Assembly (NCBI GenBank): GCA_002451165.1
Contig: DKBH01000039.1
Location: forward strand, 1 to 52,598
Origin: Nitrospiraceae bacterium UBA6905
GTDB lineage: Bacteria > Nitrospirota > Thermodesulfovibrionia > Thermodesulfovibrionales > UBA6898
Length of the DNA stretch: 52,598 bases
Reading direction: 5' to 3'
In this document: in pieces, positions 1 through 8,523 of the stretch
How positions within the stretch are numbered: the first letter of the stretch is position 1
Layout of the letters: each line of letters starts with the position of its first letter
Made by a program: the position numbers and the translations under genes
The notes under the pieces: generated by a model
Database searches by the model: none
Told to the model about the DNA's origin: nothing
What the model saw: only the letters and a program-made list of their open reading frames with translations

Positions 1-9
1 CCACGGTAG

Positions 10-408
10 CCGCCGCCACCGCCGCCACCGCCGCCACCTGCGGAGGCGAAGAAGATCGTGCTCGAGGACGTGCATTTTGACTTCGACAAGGCGACGCTGA
101 CCAAGGAAGCTCAGGATATCCTTGCTCGGGACGTCATGACCATCAAGGAGAATCCGGGTATCACAGTGCAGATCGAGGGCCATACCTGTGCGCACGGCAA
201 GGAAGACTACAACATGGCGCTGGGTGAGAGAAGGGCGAATGCGGTCAAGGAGTATCTGGTAAAAGAAGGCATTGACGCAAGCAGACTCTCGACGATCAGC
301 TACGGCGAGACCAGACTGGCAATGCCTGAGACGCCTACTCCTCAGAACAAGAACTCCACCGAAGCTAAAGCGAACAGACGCGTTCACTTTGAAGTTATTG
401 TAAAGTAG
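10..408 (+). CDS. OmpA-family peptidoglycan-binding protein, C-terminal part (5' incomplete or disrupted)
   Basis: The protein ends in an OmpA C-terminal domain: the FDFDKATL start, a GHT-x-x-x-G segment, the LGERRANAVKEYL helix and a final NRRVHFEV strand. The family binds diaminopimelate in peptidoglycan and tethers the outer membrane. The usual Asp after GHT is Cys here (GHTCAHG), a variant I recall from other OmpA-like proteins. A proline-rich linker encoded by CCGCCGCCA repeats (about positions 10-39) precedes the domain, as expected for a tether, so the real gene should begin upstream of the window. However, TAG lies in frame at 7-9, so the frame is either broken in the GC-rich repeat or misassembled there. 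A GTG at 58 has a GGAGG 11 bases upstream, but starting there would lose the linker and signal peptide. The domain call is firm; the start is not. Confidence 0.8.
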   Translation, partial: PPPPPPPPPPAEAKKIVLEDVHFDFDKATLTKEAQDILARDVMTIKENPGITVQIEGHTCAHGKEDYNMALGERRANAVKEYLVKEGIDASRLSTISYGETRLAMPETPTPQNKNSTEAKANRRVHFEVIVK

Positions 409-419
409 ATTCAGTGTAG

Positions 420-456
420 CCCCCTGACTGCCGTGACGGCGGTCAGGGGGGTTCTT
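420..456 (+). terminator. Rho-independent terminator after the OmpA-like gene
   Basis: A 13-bp GC-rich stem (420-432 with 438-450, one G-T pair) closes a GTGAC loop and is followed by GTTCTT. It lies 11 bases after the stop codon. The T-run is short, but the stem is strong. From here to 668 I see no other gene. Confidence 0.85.
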
Positions 457-668
457 ATTACCCACAATCAAATTCTTGCTGTCAAAGGAAATAAATAAGG
501 ATGTTCAGCAGCAGTAATATATTATATTTATCTCAAACAATATGCCGTAAGGTTACCCGATCATCTATTATGCTCTTTCAGTCATTAAATTTTAGGGCGA
601 TCCGTATTTTGTTAGATATGGTGATGCAGATTACAGGCTATTGGAAAAATCCATGCTATAAGTATTGA

Positions 669-2432
669 ATGAAAAAATTAACATTACTCATTTTGCTGAT
701 ACTGATTGCTTCCTGCGCACCTCAGCCGGAAGTGCAGCCGCCTCCCCCGGAGACGAAGCTGCTGCCGCCGCCACCTCCTGTTCCTCCTGAGGTTAAGCCA
801 GCTCCGAAAATATATTATCATACCTTTGCCTGTGAGGAAGATACGGCGAAAGTCTTCAACAAAAGCGGTATTGAGGTGCTTCCCTTTGTCCGGCTGTTTT
901 TTTTCGATATGGATGATGACGGACAGCAGGAACTCATCGCAGGGAGCAAGGATGGAGCTCTGAGACTCTATAAAAGAACGGTTTCATCATCGTACCGGAC
1001 GTGGGAAGCGGTAAAAGGTTATTTTGCTGGAGTCCGGGTCGGTGCCTTTGCATCACCCGCTGTCGCTGATATCGATATGGACGGTAGACCGGAGCTGATT
1101 GTGGGCACCGGCGGTTTTTCATCCGAATCGGGAAGGGTGATTGTGTACCGCAATGCGGGGACCCCGCAGAGGCCGCTCTGGAAGGAGGCGGACATGGCCG
1201 GCATTGATGTCGGTGATGATGCCGTTCCTGCCGTGATTGATGCCAATGGGGACGGTAGGCCCGATCTTATTATCGGAAACTCTACGGGTAATCTCTTCCT
1301 GTATCGAAACACGTCGAAAAACGGTACTACCTTTTTTGTGAAGGACTCCGAATATTTCCGAGGCATTTCTGTCGGCATGTACGGCATGCCGGCGGCAACG
1401 TTAACCAAGGGGAAGGTCGTGATCATTGCCGGCAACAGCATGGGCAAGCTGTATCTGCTCGAGCGACCTCAGAACGGAAGATCAGGCTGGCAGAAGACGA
1501 CGCTCAAGATTGCATTCAGCAGTTTTGCTGCTCCGGCCTTTTTATCTGACAACGGCGATGCTGCGCCCAGCCTCATTATCTCTGACGGCAACGGCCAGAT
1601 CCATTATTTCAGGAATAGCGGAACGGATTACCGGAGCTGGGAAGAGCGCTATACCTTCTTCGCCGGAAGGATCATGCCGGGACCGGCCTGCACGCCGTCG
1701 GTGACGGAAGTGGACGGCAAGCCCTGCATGGTCACCGGAAACATCAACGGGGAACTGAAGCTCTTCGAGTTCCAGCCTTACGCAGACATTCTTCCCTGGG
1801 TCGAGCGGCCGGACTTTTTCCGGGGGATAAAGCTTTCGGGTTTTTCCCGGGGTACCTTGGCTGTCTGGCGGGGAAAAAATCTTCTCATAACTGGCCAGCA
1901 GGACGGGTTCATACGGGCATTCCTGGATGCGGGGACTCCGGGGCAGCCGGTCTGGAAGGAGCAGAAGGATTTTTTCCGAGGTGTGCCCAAGACCTTTCAT
2001 GCTTCCCCTACAGTCTTCGATATTGACGAAGACGGTTCCTGGGAGCTTGTTGTGGGCGATGTGGATGGCAGAATAAAAGGATACAAGATTGATGATCGCA
2101 ATCAAGAACAACCTGCATGGAAAAAGATCGAGAATGTGTTTGATCGGGTAAAGGCCGATCGCTATGCCTCACCCGCCTTGATCAGGGATGGTGATAAGAT
2201 ATATCTCTTCGTGGGCGGACAGGATGGCAGCATGGACTTATACACTGCTCAGTGCGGAAAAACGCTGATGTTTCAGAAGGACGTGCTTTTTAACGGCATC
2301 CAAGTAAATAACCATAGTTCCCCCGCTGCATATCTGCGAAATGGGATTGTCGAGATGTCAGTGGGTGATTATAACGGAAACCTAAGACATTTCGCCTGCA
2401 GAAAAACGAGCATCGAAGTGCAGGACCGCTGA
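669..2432 (+). CDS. FG-GAP/VCBS-type beta-propeller lipoprotein
   Basis: A 587-residue protein. The N-terminus is a lipoprotein signal peptide with lipobox LIASC (Cys16), followed by a proline-rich linker to about residue 45, so the protein should be lipid-anchored outside the inner membrane. The rest is a series of repeats of about 60 residues of the form 'SPAVADIDMDGRPELIVG', typical of FG-GAP/VCBS propeller blades. Calcium-type DxDxDG loops are visible in the early blades (DMDDDGQQE, DIDMDGRPE, DANGDGRPD) and again near the C-terminus (DIDEDGSWE); the middle blades have lost them. A short FFRGI/FFAGV element recurs between blades. Substrate and function are unknown; related proteins bind ligands or act in adhesion. 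The ATG start gives a perfect signal peptide, although no clear Shine-Dalgarno precedes it. Confidence 0.8.
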   Translation: MKKLTLLILLILIASCAPQPEVQPPPPETKLLPPPPPVPPEVKPAPKIYYHTFACEEDTAKVFNKSGIEVLPFVRLFFFDMDDDGQQELIAGSKDGALRLYKRTVSSSYRTWEAVKGYFAGVRVGAFASPAVADIDMDGRPELIVGTGGFSSESGRVIVYRNAGTPQRPLWKEADMAGIDVGDDAVPAVIDANGDGRPDLIIGNSTGNLFLYRNTSKNGTTFFVKDSEYFRGISVGMYGMPAATLTKGKVVIIAGNSMGKLYLLERPQNGRSGWQKTTLKIAFSSFAAPAFLSDNGDAAPSLIISDGNGQIHYFRNSGTDYRSWEERYTFFAGRIMPGPACTPSVTEVDGKPCMVTGNINGELKLFEFQPYADILPWVERPDFFRGIKLSGFSRGTLAVWRGKNLLITGQQDGFIRAFLDAGTPGQPVWKEQKDFFRGVPKTFHASPTVFDIDEDGSWELVVGDVDGRIKGYKIDDRNQEQPAWKKIENVFDRVKADRYASPALIRDGDKIYLFVGGQDGSMDLYTAQCGKTLMFQKDVLFNGIQVNNHSSPAAYLRNGIVEMSVGDYNGNLRHFACRKTSIEVQDR

Positions 2433-2570
2433 CTTTTTCCTTTCTATCCTCTCCCATCACGATAATGTATTAGATTCTCGGTATCTCACAGGCTCTGCGC
2501 TCTGTCCCGATATCATTGGGCGTGGTATACTTAAATAAGTGCAAAACTCTTTAACTTCAGAAGGGTACGC

Positions 2571-2819
2571 ATGAACGACGAGATCTTTATTTATACAGCG
2601 CCGAAATGACATGACTGCCATGCACTGAGAGATTTTCTCTTAGCGGAGGGTGTCAGTTTTACGGAGAAGCATGTAACGGACAAGGATGTCCGCGATGAGA
2701 TGATCGCAAAGTTCGGCCGTATGGCTACTCCTCTTGCCGTGTTCGGTCAGCGGATTTTCTGGGGCTTTGCCCAAAACCGCCCTGAAATCGAAGCGCTCGT
2801 AAGAAATATGAGGAAATGA
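2571..2819 (+). CDS. Glutaredoxin-like selenoprotein (in-frame UGA at 2607-2609 read as Sec)
   Basis: Translating from ATG 2571 through a single in-frame TGA gives an 82-residue thioredoxin-fold protein of the glutaredoxin/NrdH kind. It has a short first strand (IFIYTAPK), then U13-H-D-C16 where glutaredoxins have CxxC, the helix CHALRDFLLAEGV, the cis-proline turn MATPLAVFG and a C-terminal helix ending NMRK. The TGA sits exactly where the catalytic N-terminal Cys belongs, Cys16 is kept, and homology continues unbroken past the TGA. An AGAAGGG ribosome site lies 6 bases before the ATG. The stop codon overlaps the copA start (ATGA, 2816-2819), implying translational coupling and perhaps a role in thiol redox or copper handling. 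Selenoprotein glutaredoxins are known in other bacteria. The alternative is a nonsense mutation; the SECIS-like hairpin argues against it. No selA, selB, selC or selD is in the window. Confidence 0.83.
2607..2655 (+). promoter_or_regulatory. Candidate bacterial SECIS element
   Basis: The UGA codon is part of a base helix, UGACA (2607-2611) with UGUCA (2651-2655). Above an internal region, a 7-bp upper helix pairs 2625-2631 with 2637-2643 around an AUUUU loop. If the terminal G-C pair opens, G2631 is the first loop base, 21 bases after the UGA. Known bacterial SECIS elements need a hairpin at about this distance with a G at the start of the apical loop. SelB would bind here. Folding was done by eye. 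Confidence 0.65.
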
Positions 2820-5284
2820 CCTTGAACGAGGAGAAAGTCCGTAACACTATAAGCATTGATCTGCCTGTGACCGGCATGTCCTGCGCCTCCTGCGTGAGCC
2901 ATGTGCAGAATGCGCTCTCTGAAATGAAAGGGGTGACGTCGGCATCAGTGAATTTCGCTGCGGAAAAGGCCGCCGTGGTCTATGATCCCTCCGAGGTGTC
3001 TGTTGCGAACCTCGTAAAGACCGTGGTTGACCAGGGCTATGGCGTCCCTGTGTCGCGTATCAACGTACCGGTCAGCGGGATGACCTGCGCAGCCTGCGTG
3101 TCTGCGGTAGAAAAAGCGTTGGGCGGACTTGCCGGCGTTGTTGCTGTTTCGGTGAATTTCGCGACTGAGAAGGCCTCCATTGACTACTTTCCTGCAGTGG
3201 TCGGTATCCGGGATTTCAGGAAAGCGATCCGTGATGCGGGGTATGATGTGGTAGAAACGGAACAGGGAGAGGATATTGTCGAGAAGGAACAGCGTGAGCG
3301 GGAGAAGGCCTATAAGGAACTTCGCGCAAAAGTGCTCAGCGGTGCTCTCCTTGCCTTTCTGATTATGCTGCTTATGCAATGGCATCATCTCTTCGGCGGA
3401 TGGTTGCAACTTCCGCTTAAGACGAACCATGTGTTGCAGCTTATGCTTGCTACGCCGGTGCAGTTTTGGATAGGACGGCAGTTCTACGCAGGGGCTTTCG
3501 CTGCGGCACGCCACAGGACGACCAACATGAATACGCTCATAGCCATCGGGACGTCCTCGGCCTATTGCTATAGCATCGTGGCGACTTTTTTCCCGGCGGT
3601 CTTTGAGATTAAGGGCTATTCGGCTGATGTTTATTTCGATACATCGGCGACGATTATCGTACTCATACTGCTCGGCAGGCTGTTTGAGGCACGGGCAAAG
3701 GGCAGGACATCTGAAGCGATCAAGAAACTTATCGGCCTGCAGGCAAAAACGGCCCGAATTATCAAGGATGGCAGGGAGATGGATGTGCCGGTAGAGGATG
3801 TTGAGATGGGCGATGTCGTTGTGGTGCGGCCGGGAGATAAGGTCCCGGTGGACGGGGTGATCGTTGAAGGATATTCGGCAATCGATGAGTCCATGGTCAC
3901 CGGGGAATCGATACCTGCTGAAAAGAGCGCGGGCGACAGCGTCATCGGCGGAACGATCAACAAGACCGGCTCCTTTCGGTTCGAGGCGGTCAAGGTCGGC
4001 AAAGAGACCATGCTCTCCCATATTATCGAAATGGTTCAGTCGGCCCAGGGTTCCAAGCCCCCCATTGCGCGGCTTGCTGACGTGATTGCATCTTTTTTCG
4101 TTCCCGCGGTCATCGCTATTGCGACGATGACCTTCTTTGTCTGGTATCTCTTCGGTCCGGTGCCATCCTTCACATATGCAATCCTGAACTTTATCGCCGT
4201 GCTCATCATCGCCTGCCCCTGCTCCCTCGGACTTGCCACGCCTACGTCGATCATGGTAGGCACCGGCAAGGGCGCGGAGAACGGCATTCTGATCAGGAGC
4301 GGAGAGGCGCTGGAAAAGGCGCATAAGATCACTGCGGTGGTGTTTGACAAGACCGGAACGCTCACCATAGGAAGACCGGAAGTAACCGATGTCGTTTCCA
4401 GAGGAATTGATGCATATGAACTTGTGCTTTATGCAGCTTCAGCAGAGAAGGGTTCGGAACACCCACTCGGTGAGGCGATCATACGGAAGGCAGAAGAAAG
4501 AGAGCTAAAACTCTTTGATCCAGAACAGTTCCAGGCGGTTCCCGGGCTCGGCATCAAAGCGAAGGTCAAGGGGAAAATGGTCCTGCTCGGCAATCGGAAG
4601 CTTATGCAGAATGAAGGGATAGTTCTTGGTGAGCTGGACGATGAGGCAGAACGTTTTTCAGCGCAGGGTAAGACTCCCATGTTTGTCAGCGTCGACGGTT
4701 CGGCAGCAGGCATCATTGCTGTAGCAGACACGCTCCGGGAAGAATCGCTGCCGGTAGTACGGCAACTTCATGACCATGGCATCGAGGTTTTGATGATCAC
4801 GGGGGACAACAGGCGCACCGGCGAGGCCATAGGAAGACAGGCCGGCATAGATAGGGTTCTTGCAGAAGTGCTTCCCCAGGAAAAGGCTGATCAAGTAAAG
4901 AAGCTACAGGCAGAGGGCAGGGTCGTCGCCATGGTCGGTGACGGCATCAATGACGCTCCGGCTCTCGCTCAGGCAGATGTCGGCATTGCCATAGGCACCG
5001 GAACGGACGTTGCCATGGAGGCGTCTGATATTACGCTCATATCCGGAAACATAAAGGGAGTAGTTACCGCCATTGCACTTTCTAAGGCTACCATGAGAAA
5101 TATCAGACAGAATCTCTTTTGGGCCTTTGCCTATAATGTGCTACTTATTCCGGTCGCTGCAGGTGTGCTCTTCCCCTTCTTCGGCATCCTCCTGAATCCC
5201 ATGCTCGCGGCCGGCGCCATGGGTTTCTCATCGGTTACGGTTGTCACCAATGCCCTGCGGCTCAGAAAGTTCGCGCCGGCATAA
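2816..5284 (+). CDS. copA: Copper-exporting P1B-type ATPase
   Basis: An 822-residue pump that moves Cu(I) across the inner membrane using ATP. Two N-terminal heavy-metal-binding domains carry GMSCASC (Cys23/Cys26) and GMTCAAC (about residues 89-95). The transmembrane metal site is CPC at about residue 467. The phosphorylation motif DKTGTLT is near residue 511, the SEHPLGEA nucleotide-binding motif near 546, and the GDGINDAPA hinge near 707. CPC together with two CxxC domains is the P1B-1 (copper) signature. The start overlaps the stop of the selenoprotein gene by four bases, so the two are probably one operon. I see no obvious CueR-type operator upstream. Confidence 0.95.
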   Translation: MTLNEEKVRNTISIDLPVTGMSCASCVSHVQNALSEMKGVTSASVNFAAEKAAVVYDPSEVSVANLVKTVVDQGYGVPVSRINVPVSGMTCAACVSAVEKALGGLAGVVAVSVNFATEKASIDYFPAVVGIRDFRKAIRDAGYDVVETEQGEDIVEKEQREREKAYKELRAKVLSGALLAFLIMLLMQWHHLFGGWLQLPLKTNHVLQLMLATPVQFWIGRQFYAGAFAAARHRTTNMNTLIAIGTSSAYCYSIVATFFPAVFEIKGYSADVYFDTSATIIVLILLGRLFEARAKGRTSEAIKKLIGLQAKTARIIKDGREMDVPVEDVEMGDVVVVRPGDKVPVDGVIVEGYSAIDESMVTGESIPAEKSAGDSVIGGTINKTGSFRFEAVKVGKETMLSHIIEMVQSAQGSKPPIARLADVIASFFVPAVIAIATMTFFVWYLFGPVPSFTYAILNFIAVLIIACPCSLGLATPTSIMVGTGKGAENGILIRSGEALEKAHKITAVVFDKTGTLTIGRPEVTDVVSRGIDAYELVLYAASAEKGSEHPLGEAIIRKAEERELKLFDPEQFQAVPGLGIKAKVKGKMVLLGNRKLMQNEGIVLGELDDEAERFSAQGKTPMFVSVDGSAAGIIAVADTLREESLPVVRQLHDHGIEVLMITGDNRRTGEAIGRQAGIDRVLAEVLPQEKADQVKKLQAEGRVVAMVGDGINDAPALAQADVGIAIGTGTDVAMEASDITLISGNIKGVVTAIALSKATMRNIRQNLFWAFAYNVLLIPVAAGVLFPFFGILLNPMLAAGAMGFSSVTVVTNALRLRKFAPA

Positions 5285-5311
5285 TTGATCCTTCAGGTAT
5301 GAGCTGTCTGT

Positions 5312-5332
5312 CGCACCGCGTGTAGTGGTGCG
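5312..5332. other. Small hairpin between convergent genes
   Basis: CGCACC (5312-5317) pairs with GGTGCG (5327-5332) around a 9-base loop, between the converging copA and ABC-permease genes. It has no T-run on either strand, so it is at best a weak bidirectional terminator. Nothing else is supported between 5285 and 5460. Confidence 0.3.
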
Positions 5333-5460
5333 GCGTAACATCATGCGTGTGGTTTATCGCTGCGGGCAATTCTATGCATGCTGTCGCGAATCATTAATAG
5401 TGACAGAGAACGATGTCATTATGAATGAACCGGTGCTTCGGGCAATGATACAGACGGGAG

Positions 5461-6216
5461 CTATTTAATGATCCTTTTTTTCATGAGCCTGAAGGGATAG
5501 GGCGCGAGGATAACGGCCACAACGAGCAGCCACAGGATGTCCTGCCATACACCTGCAATATGTCCCTGAGCAAAAGACCTGCAGACGTTTACCATGTGAT
5601 AGAGCGGAGTGAAGAAGGCGATCTTCGCTACGAGCGGGGAGAGATTGTCAAGGGGAAAGAAGATACCCGAAAAAAGGAACATGGGCGTCATAAAGAGGGT
5701 GTAGAAATAATTAAAGGAGTCGATGCCCGGAACTATGGCGACAAAGACCATGGATATCTCGGAAAAGATGATGCCGCTGATGAAGATCAGGGGAAGGGCC
5801 GCAACGACCGCGGCAGAGTCCACCAGACCGAAGATGGCTATGACCAGCATGATGATCGTCCCGTACAGCACGCTCTTTGCCGCGCCCCACATGAGCTCCC
5901 CTGCGACAAGATCGTAAATGTTCACAGGCGTGGCAAGGATAGCATCGAATGTTTTCTGGTAGGTCATGCGTACATAGGTGCCGTAGGTCGTCTCATATAC
6001 CGCAGCGAACATGGCTGATGAAGCGATCATGCCGGGAGCGATGAAGTTAATGTACGGCAAACCATTGATCTCTTTCACATAGGCGCCGAGCCCCAGGCCG
6101 AGTGCCCAGAGGTAGAGGGCTGGTTCCGCAAAATTGAGTGCCAGACTCGATTTGTAGAGCTTAGAGAAGACCGTAAGGTTACGCTGAAAGACCCGGAATG
6201 CGCGCCGGAGGTTCAT
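5461..6216 (-). CDS. ABC-2 type transporter permease (NodJ-like)
   Basis: A 251-residue integral membrane protein with about six hydrophobic segments: an early one around LYLWALGLGLGAY, a cluster in the middle (SVLYGTIIMLVIAIFGLV) and a final one before a basic FRLMKKR tail. Sequence character matches ABC-2 permeases of the NodJ family, which export polysaccharide or small molecules. Its ATG overlaps the stop of the upstream ATPase gene by four bases (6213-6216), so the two should form one exporter. The substrate cannot be read from the sequence. Confidence 0.85.
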   Translation of the reverse strand: MNLRRAFRVFQRNLTVFSKLYKSSLALNFAEPALYLWALGLGLGAYVKEINGLPYINFIAPGMIASSAMFAAVYETTYGTYVRMTYQKTFDAILATPVNIYDLVAGELMWGAAKSVLYGTIIMLVIAIFGLVDSAAVVAALPLIFISGIIFSEISMVFVAIVPGIDSFNYFYTLFMTPMFLFSGIFFPLDNLSPLVAKIAFFTPLYHMVNVCRSFAQGHIAGVWQDILWLLVVAVILAPYPFRLMKKRIIK

Positions 6217-6965
6217 ACGATCACCTCGCGGAGCCTCTTGCCCGTGAGCCTGAGATAGACATCCTCGAGGTTGCCACCGTACCGGGCCATAAGGGTTGCA
6301 GGCGTGTCCGCTTCAATAATCTTTCCGTTGTCCATGATCGCAACCCTGTCGCAGATCCTTTCCGCCTCTTCTATATAATGGGTGGTGAGAATAATGGTCG
6401 TATCCCTGGCCTTAAGATGGGTGAGATTTTCCCATACAGAGCGACGGCTGTGCGGATCGAGGCCTACGGTAGGCTCATCCATGATCAGCAGTTCTGGATT
6501 GTTCAGCAAGGCGCGACCGAGGAGCAGGCGCCGTTTCATGCCGCCGGAAAGGCTCTTGATGTTGACATGCGCCTTGTCCTTCAGCTCGACGAAATCAAGC
6601 AGCTCCCACGCGCGTGGCACAGCTATTTTTTTCGGTATATCGAAATACCGGGCATAGACAATGAGGTTCTGCAGCACGGAGAGGTCGGGGTCGAGATTGT
6701 CATCCTGGGGCATAACGCCGATACGCGACTTTATCACGCTTGGCTGCTTGGTTACATCAAGACCGAAAACCGCCACCGTACCTGCAGTCGGCGGCATGAA
6801 GCAGTAAATGATACCCATGGCAGTCGTCTTGCCGGCGCCGTTCGGCCCAAGAAAGCCAAAACACTCACCCTTCATGATCTCAAAACTGATATTATCTACA
6901 GCACAGAGGTTGCCATAGTGTTTGACCAGATGTTCTGCTCTGACGATAACCATAGAATCCGGCAA
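6213..6965 (-). CDS. ABC transporter ATP-binding protein (NodI/DrrA-like)
   Basis: A 250-residue ATPase subunit with Walker A GPNGAGKTT, Q-loop MPQDD, signature LSGGMKRRL, Walker B LLIMDEPT and a switch histidine in LTTHY. It energises the permease encoded just downstream and overlapping by four bases. The assigned first codon gives MPDSMVIV; the Met at residue 5 is an equally possible start, since related proteins begin near that point. It follows the YdcF-like gene by two bases, so all three minus-strand genes are likely co-transcribed. Confidence 0.9.
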   Translation of the reverse strand: MPDSMVIVRAEHLVKHYGNLCAVDNISFEIMKGECFGFLGPNGAGKTTAMGIIYCFMPPTAGTVAVFGLDVTKQPSVIKSRIGVMPQDDNLDPDLSVLQNLIVYARYFDIPKKIAVPRAWELLDFVELKDKAHVNIKSLSGGMKRRLLLGRALLNNPELLIMDEPTVGLDPHSRRSVWENLTHLKARDTTIILTTHYIEEAERICDRVAIMDNGKIIEADTPATLMARYGGNLEDVYLRLTGKRLREVIV

Positions 6966-6967
6966 TT

Positions 6968-7576
6968 CTATTTCGTTTCCTGTACACCGAAGAGCCAGAG
7001 CCAGAGATATTTTGAGAACTCATTCAAAACCATAGCACGTTCGCGCCGTCTTTTCCACCAATCATGGATCTTGAACCAGCTCTTCTCAACAGGTGCACTG
7101 ATAATAGCGACGTCTTTTCCCAAAACCCGTTCAAAGATGATTGAGGCCCGCCGGCTGTGGTAAGGTGATGTAACCAGTATGAGTGATGCAATGTGATTCT
7201 TCTGCAGGATCTCCTTTGTGTAGATCGCATCCTCTTCGGTCGAGCGGGACTTGTCTTCTATAAGGATGCTCTTGGCGGGCACAGCGAGCGACTCGGCATG
7301 ATCCTTCATGAGGCCTGCCCAGGAGTATTTCCAGACGACGGGACCGCCGGCCATGATGACGACATCCTTTCTGGCAAAGCCCTTCTTGAAGAGCTGTGCA
7401 CCATACTCGACGCGTTCGATCTCCTCCCCGCCAAGGATGACAATGGCGTCAGCAGACTTTAGTTCGTCTTGTCTGATGATCGCCTTTCCTGCCGCAGTAA
7501 GAAGTGGACCGTGTGCAAAAAAAAGCGCGCCGGCAACCAGCGTTGCCGAGAGTAAGAGTTTCAGCAGTCTTAACAC
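6968..7576 (-). CDS. YdcF/ElyC-like DUF218 membrane-anchored protein
   Basis: A 202-residue protein with one N-terminal membrane segment (LLKLLLSATLVAGALFFAHG) and a DUF218 fold. Family marks are ADAIVILGG near residue 45, VVIMAGGP near 73, and the acidic EDKSRSTEEDAIY segment followed by ILVTSPYHSRRA. DUF218 proteins such as SanA and ElyC act in envelope biogenesis, but the reaction is unknown. The start is GTG with GGAGGT five bases upstream. A TATAAC sequence a further dozen bases upstream could be a -10 box. Between 7577 and 7685 there are only three short imperfect copies of CATCCCGCAGAAA (about 7609-7647). Confidence 0.8.
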   Translation of the reverse strand: MLRLLKLLLSATLVAGALFFAHGPLLTAAGKAIIRQDELKSADAIVILGGEEIERVEYGAQLFKKGFARKDVVIMAGGPVVWKYSWAGLMKDHAESLAVPAKSILIEDKSRSTEEDAIYTKEILQKNHIASLILVTSPYHSRRASIIFERVLGKDVAIISAPVEKSWFKIHDWWKRRRERAMVLNEFSKYLWLWLFGVQETK

Positions 7577-7685
7577 CGTACCTCCGCGGTTATAATTCTA
7601 ACACTTTTCATCCCGCAGAAACATCCCGCAGAAACCTCCCGCAGGACTTGAAGACGATGACTGGTGCCTTCGGAAGAGGGAACGG

Positions 7686-8523
7686 TCATGAACTGAGCCG
7701 GAGGTATTCATCAAGCGCATCTTCCCAGTGCCGGAGCGGAGTGATGCCTTCCAATCGCAGCATGGTGTCATTGAGCGCCGAGTTGGCCGGCCGTCGAGCC
7801 GGACGCATAAACTCTTCGGAGGTGACCGGTATGATCTGCTTGTCTATCCCCCATTTCGCCGCGATCTCAACGGCGAATTCATACCAAGTGCAGATGCCGG
7901 CGTTCGTCACATGATAGATTCCGTACCCATGACCTAACAATTCCCTCAGAGCACGGGCAAGGTCATCTGTAAGGGTCGGTGAGCCGAATTGATCATTTAC
8001 GACCCGGAGCTGCTCCTGTTCCGCAAGGAGCCCGATGACGGTATCAACAAAGTTCTTACCGTTGCTCCCAAAGAGCCGGGACGTGCGAACGATTGAACCC
8101 CCCCGGGTTTGCCGGAGACGTTACAAACGTTTCTGCCATAAGTTTTGAGACACCATATTGGTTTATCGGGTTCGTCATGTCCCACTCATCGTACGGGGCC
8201 GGTTTCATACCGTCAAAGACGTAGTCAGAGCTTACGAGGACAACGGGACATCGGATCTCTTCACAGGCAATGGCTACGTTCCGAGCACCGATACCATTCA
8301 CCAGGTATGCCTTTTCCGGTTCTGTCTCGCAGGCATCAACATTCGTAAACGCTGCAGCATGTATGAGGAAATGCGGACGGGCATCCCGTATCTTCGCGAT
8401 CGCGTCATCAAGATCGGTTATATCAAGTTTATTTCGGGAAAACGGGATCAAGGTCACATCGGAGAATCGTCTCTTTACAGCGTGACCCAGCATGCCGCTA
8501 GAACCAGTGAGAGCTACTTTCAT
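7686..8523 (-). pseudogene. rmlD: dTDP-4-dehydrorhamnose reductase, frameshifted
   Basis: The N-terminal half begins MKVALTGSSGMLG (Rossmann glycine motif) and includes the VSSDYVFDG and YGVSK motifs of extended short-chain reductases. The frame then shifts at a run of seven C (8098-8104 on the plus strand). The other frame continues the same protein as IVRTSRLFGSNGKNFVDT and onward through YHVTNAG to the stop at 7686. The span is 838 bases, one more than a multiple of three, so removing one C restores a protein of 278 residues, the normal RmlD length. A homopolymer length error in the assembly is possible, but the next gene is decayed too. The start Met (8523) overlaps the rmlB remnant by four bases, the usual rmlBD operon join. 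Confidence 0.85.

Noticed and set aside
641..656. GG-N10-GC pattern resembling a sigma-54 promoter before the lipoprotein gene
   Set aside because: Only the GG and GC match well, and the start point would fall at the ATG itself with no leader.
2945..4324. Long minus-strand open frame opposite copA
   Set aside because: It is the shadow of a GC-rich conserved gene; the translation has no recognisable domain, while the plus strand encodes a complete CopA.
5343..5468. Forty-one-codon plus-strand frame after copA
   Set aside because: No ribosome site, no recognisable similarity, and it runs into the convergent permease gene.
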